From an uncultured Altererythrobacter sp. (lineage in GTDB: Bacteria > Pseudomonadota > Alphaproteobacteria > Sphingomonadales > Sphingomonadaceae): a DNA stretch of 7,262 bases. Shown in pieces: positions 5,698-7,262 of the stretch; the first letter of the stretch is position 1; the number at the start of each line of letters is the position of its first letter. The notes under the pieces are model-generated. The model was given only the letters and a program-made list of their open reading frames with translations, was not told the origin of the DNA and did not search any database. A program made the position numbers and the translations under genes. The DNA is taken from NCBI GenBank assembly GCA_938009055.1, contig CALLIO010000206.1:1-7262 (forward strand), given 5' to 3'.

Positions 5698-6987
5698 ATG
5701 ACGCGCCTTTTCACCAATATTGGCTGGCTTCTTGGCGGACGCGGCGTGAATGCCGTTTTGAGCCTCGTCTACCTCGCCCTTGCCACGCGCGCATTGGGAC
5801 TAGAGGGGTTCGGTTATTTCGCGATCATCGTGGCTTTGGGGCAAGTGGCAACCGGCATAGCGAGCTTCCAGACCTGGCAATTCATTGGCCGTTGGGGCGC
5901 TGAGGAAGAAGGGCCGGGAGAAGCCACGGGCTTTGCCATCGCGCTCGATATGCTTTCTGTCGCAGGCGGCGCGGTGTTCGCCGCTATCCTAACCTGGGGC
6001 GCGAGCGTGATCCTGCCATTGCCGCAGGATTTGCTGTGGCTGACCTTTGGTTATTGCATTATCTCACTTCTCTCTATCCGCTCGACACCAACCGGCTTGC
6101 TGCGCTTGCGGTTCAAGTTTGGCAAGGCCACCGCGGCTGAAGCAGTGCAGCCCGCCATCCGCGCTGGCGGCGCGATTTTGGCATGGTTTTTCATGCCGAC
6201 GGTCACGGGCTTCATCCTTGCATGGGCCGCATCCGAAGTGGCCGTGGCGGCAGCGCTGTGGTTCGTTGCCGCGCGTGAGGAAAAAATCGATCTTTCACAG
6301 ATTAGCCTCACCAAAATTCCCGCCAAGCACAAGGATGCGTGGCGCTTTGTCTGGTCAACCAACATGAGCGGCAGCCTGAATATTGCGGGCAAGCAAGTGA
6401 TGATCTTGCTGGTCGGTGCCTTTGGTGGAGAGGCCTTTGCCGGGGGTTTCCGGGTCGCATCGCAATTGGGTCAGTCGCTGATCGCCCTTGCACAAGCGGT
6501 CTCCAAAGCGATCTATCCCGAATTGATTGATGCGAAGGATAACGCCCGCATCATCGCCAGCCGGATGGCCAATATAGCGCTGATTGGCGGCGTTCTGGCT
6601 GTGCTGATCGCGCTCTTCTTTGGCCGCTGGGGCCTAGAGACAATTGCAGGCGAGGAATTCGGCGTCTTTTACTGGGCGATGGTCATTCTCTCGATCGCGG
6701 GCGCGGTTGAGCTGATCGGTGCAAGCTTGGAATCGCTGTTGGTATCTGCTGGACGCGCTGGCACAGCCTTTATTGTGCGGGCTGTTCCCACATTGCTGGC
6801 GCTCGCGCTGCTTAAAACCGCGATGGATTGGAACGGGTTGAAGGGCGCAGCATTCGCAGTGCTGGGATCAAGCTCGCTGGCGGTGATCGGTTTCTGGATT
6901 GCGATCCTCTCGCTCCAGCAAATTCGCATTACGATTGAGCCCGAACTGCGAGAAAAGCCGAAAGACGACCCCAGTCCGCCGCAATAG
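5698..6987 (+). CDS. Lipopolysaccharide/oligosaccharide flippase family protein (MOP superfamily, Wzx-like)
   Basis: This 429-residue polytopic inner-membrane protein has about 12 predicted helices (roughly 8-30, 38-60, 78-105, 108-128, 150-167, 170-192, 228-246, 252-275, 290-312, 322-342, 355-375 and 383-407). It opens TRLFTNIGWLLGGRGVNAVL followed by ATRALGLEGFGYFAII, the typical first-helix and loop signature of polysaccharide-transporter flippases that move undecaprenyl- or lipid-linked glycans across the membrane. Length is normal for the family. A basic cytoplasmic segment (193-217) divides the two halves, and the C-terminal tail (408-429) is charged and Pro-rich. The ATG at 5698 is preferred; an upstream in-frame GTG at 5653 would overlap the previous gene and add a basic stretch unlike relatives. 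The start has only a weak GAGCAGG at a distance, so translation may depend on coupling. No glycosyltransferase or polymerase lies in the window. Confidence 0.88.
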   Translation: MTRLFTNIGWLLGGRGVNAVLSLVYLALATRALGLEGFGYFAIIVALGQVATGIASFQTWQFIGRWGAEEEGPGEATGFAIALDMLSVAGGAVFAAILTWGASVILPLPQDLLWLTFGYCIISLLSIRSTPTGLLRLRFKFGKATAAEAVQPAIRAGGAILAWFFMPTVTGFILAWAASEVAVAAALWFVAAREEKIDLSQISLTKIPAKHKDAWRFVWSTNMSGSLNIAGKQVMILLVGAFGGEAFAGGFRVASQLGQSLIALAQAVSKAIYPELIDAKDNARIIASRMANIALIGGVLAVLIALFFGRWGLETIAGEEFGVFYWAMVILSIAGAVELIGASLESLLVSAGRAGTAFIVRAVPTLLALALLKTAMDWNGLKGAAFAVLGSSSLAVIGFWIAILSLQQIRITIEPELREKPKDDPSPPQ

Positions 6988-6993
6988 GTCCTA

Positions 6994-7010
6994 GGCGTCT
7001 ATTGAACGCC
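6994..7010. terminator. Weak hairpin between convergent gene ends (doubtful terminator)
   Basis: GGCGT (6994-6998) pairs perfectly with ACGCC (7006-7010) across a 7-base loop in the narrow gap where the flippase and the CcmI-like gene converge. The stem is short and no T-run follows on either strand, so termination activity is uncertain. The stop codon of the minus-strand gene lies in the loop. Confidence 0.2.
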
Positions 7011-7262
7011 CAAAATCTCCGCCTCTGTCTTGAGCCGGTCAGCATCGGCAGGGTTGGCGGCAATCGCTTCCCGTAACGCGGCGCTCGCCTTGTTGGGCAT
7101 GCCCTGAACCATCCGGCTGCGCATCAGCATCACCCAACCATCGACATTCTTGGGATTCGCTTTGAGCTTACCTTCCAAGCTTTCAACCATGCCGGCGGCC
7201 ATATCGCTTTGCTCAGATGGGCTCATCGCAGATGCAGCAGCAATCTCTTCTTTCGATGGGCC
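6999..7262 (-). CDS. ccmI: Tetratricopeptide protein, C-terminal part of a CcmI/CycH-like cytochrome c biogenesis factor (N-terminus beyond window)
   Basis: The reading frame enters from the right edge without a start and its visible 87 residues begin GPSKEEIAAASAMSPSEQ. The internal ATG at 7226 is not the true start. The pattern GPxxEEIAAAxxMSPxEQxxMxxGMVxxLExKLxxNPxNxxGW is what the end of alphaproteobacterial CcmI proteins looks like. It runs into one TPR (about residues 41-73, NPKNVDGWVMLMRSR through REAIAANP) and a short tail ADRLKTEAEILGVQ. CcmI is a membrane-anchored periplasmic chaperone that presents apocytochrome c to the CcmFH haem ligation complex. With only the end visible, the gene name is a likely assignment; a generic periplasmic TPR protein is the alternative. 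Confidence 0.75.
   Translation of the reverse strand, partial: GPSKEEIAAASAMSPSEQSDMAAGMVESLEGKLKANPKNVDGWVMLMRSRMVQGMPNKASAALREAIAANPADADRLKTEAEILGVQ

Overview
The window looks like a stretch of chromosome from an alphaproteobacterium, most likely a sphingomonad of the Erythrobacter type. This rests on the moderately high GC content, the codon use, a type II 3-hydroxyacyl-CoA dehydrogenase-like SDR, and a CcmI-like tetratricopeptide C-terminus. It is an inference from family resemblance, not from a marker gene. Gene density is high and no gap between genes exceeds 300 bases. I see no tRNA, rRNA, CRISPR array, insertion sequence or phage integration mark, and by eye no block of deviant base composition.

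Left part (1-2000): a nearly complete Dps-type ferritin gene runs off the left edge on the minus strand. It is followed by a minus-strand gene for a small membrane protein that looks like a degenerate member of the TMEM165/GDT1 cation transporter family. Divergent from that gene is a plus-strand SDR that keeps the Ser-Tyr-Lys residues but appears to lack the NNAG-type motif and the catalytic Asn.

Middle part (2000-4800): a LacI-family repressor is followed, with its stop codon touching the next ribosome binding site, by a small secreted lipoprotein. Converging on these is a minus-strand pair: a protein that I identify from motif memory as an Nmad3 (nucleotide modification associated domain 3) type protein, and downstream of it a conserved 132-residue protein with YNADSG and CxxC motifs. 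This pair is the least understood content of the window.

Right part (4800-7262): divergent from the Nmad3-like gene is a two-gene plus-strand unit, a MobA/CofC-like nucleotidyltransferase and a 12-helix MOP-superfamily (Wzx-like) flippase. Together they suggest activation and membrane translocation of a glycan or lipid head group of unknown identity. The window ends in the C-terminus of a minus-strand, CcmI-like cytochrome c biogenesis protein.

The genes do not form one pathway. They are several short transcription units with alternating direction, as is common in a core chromosome.
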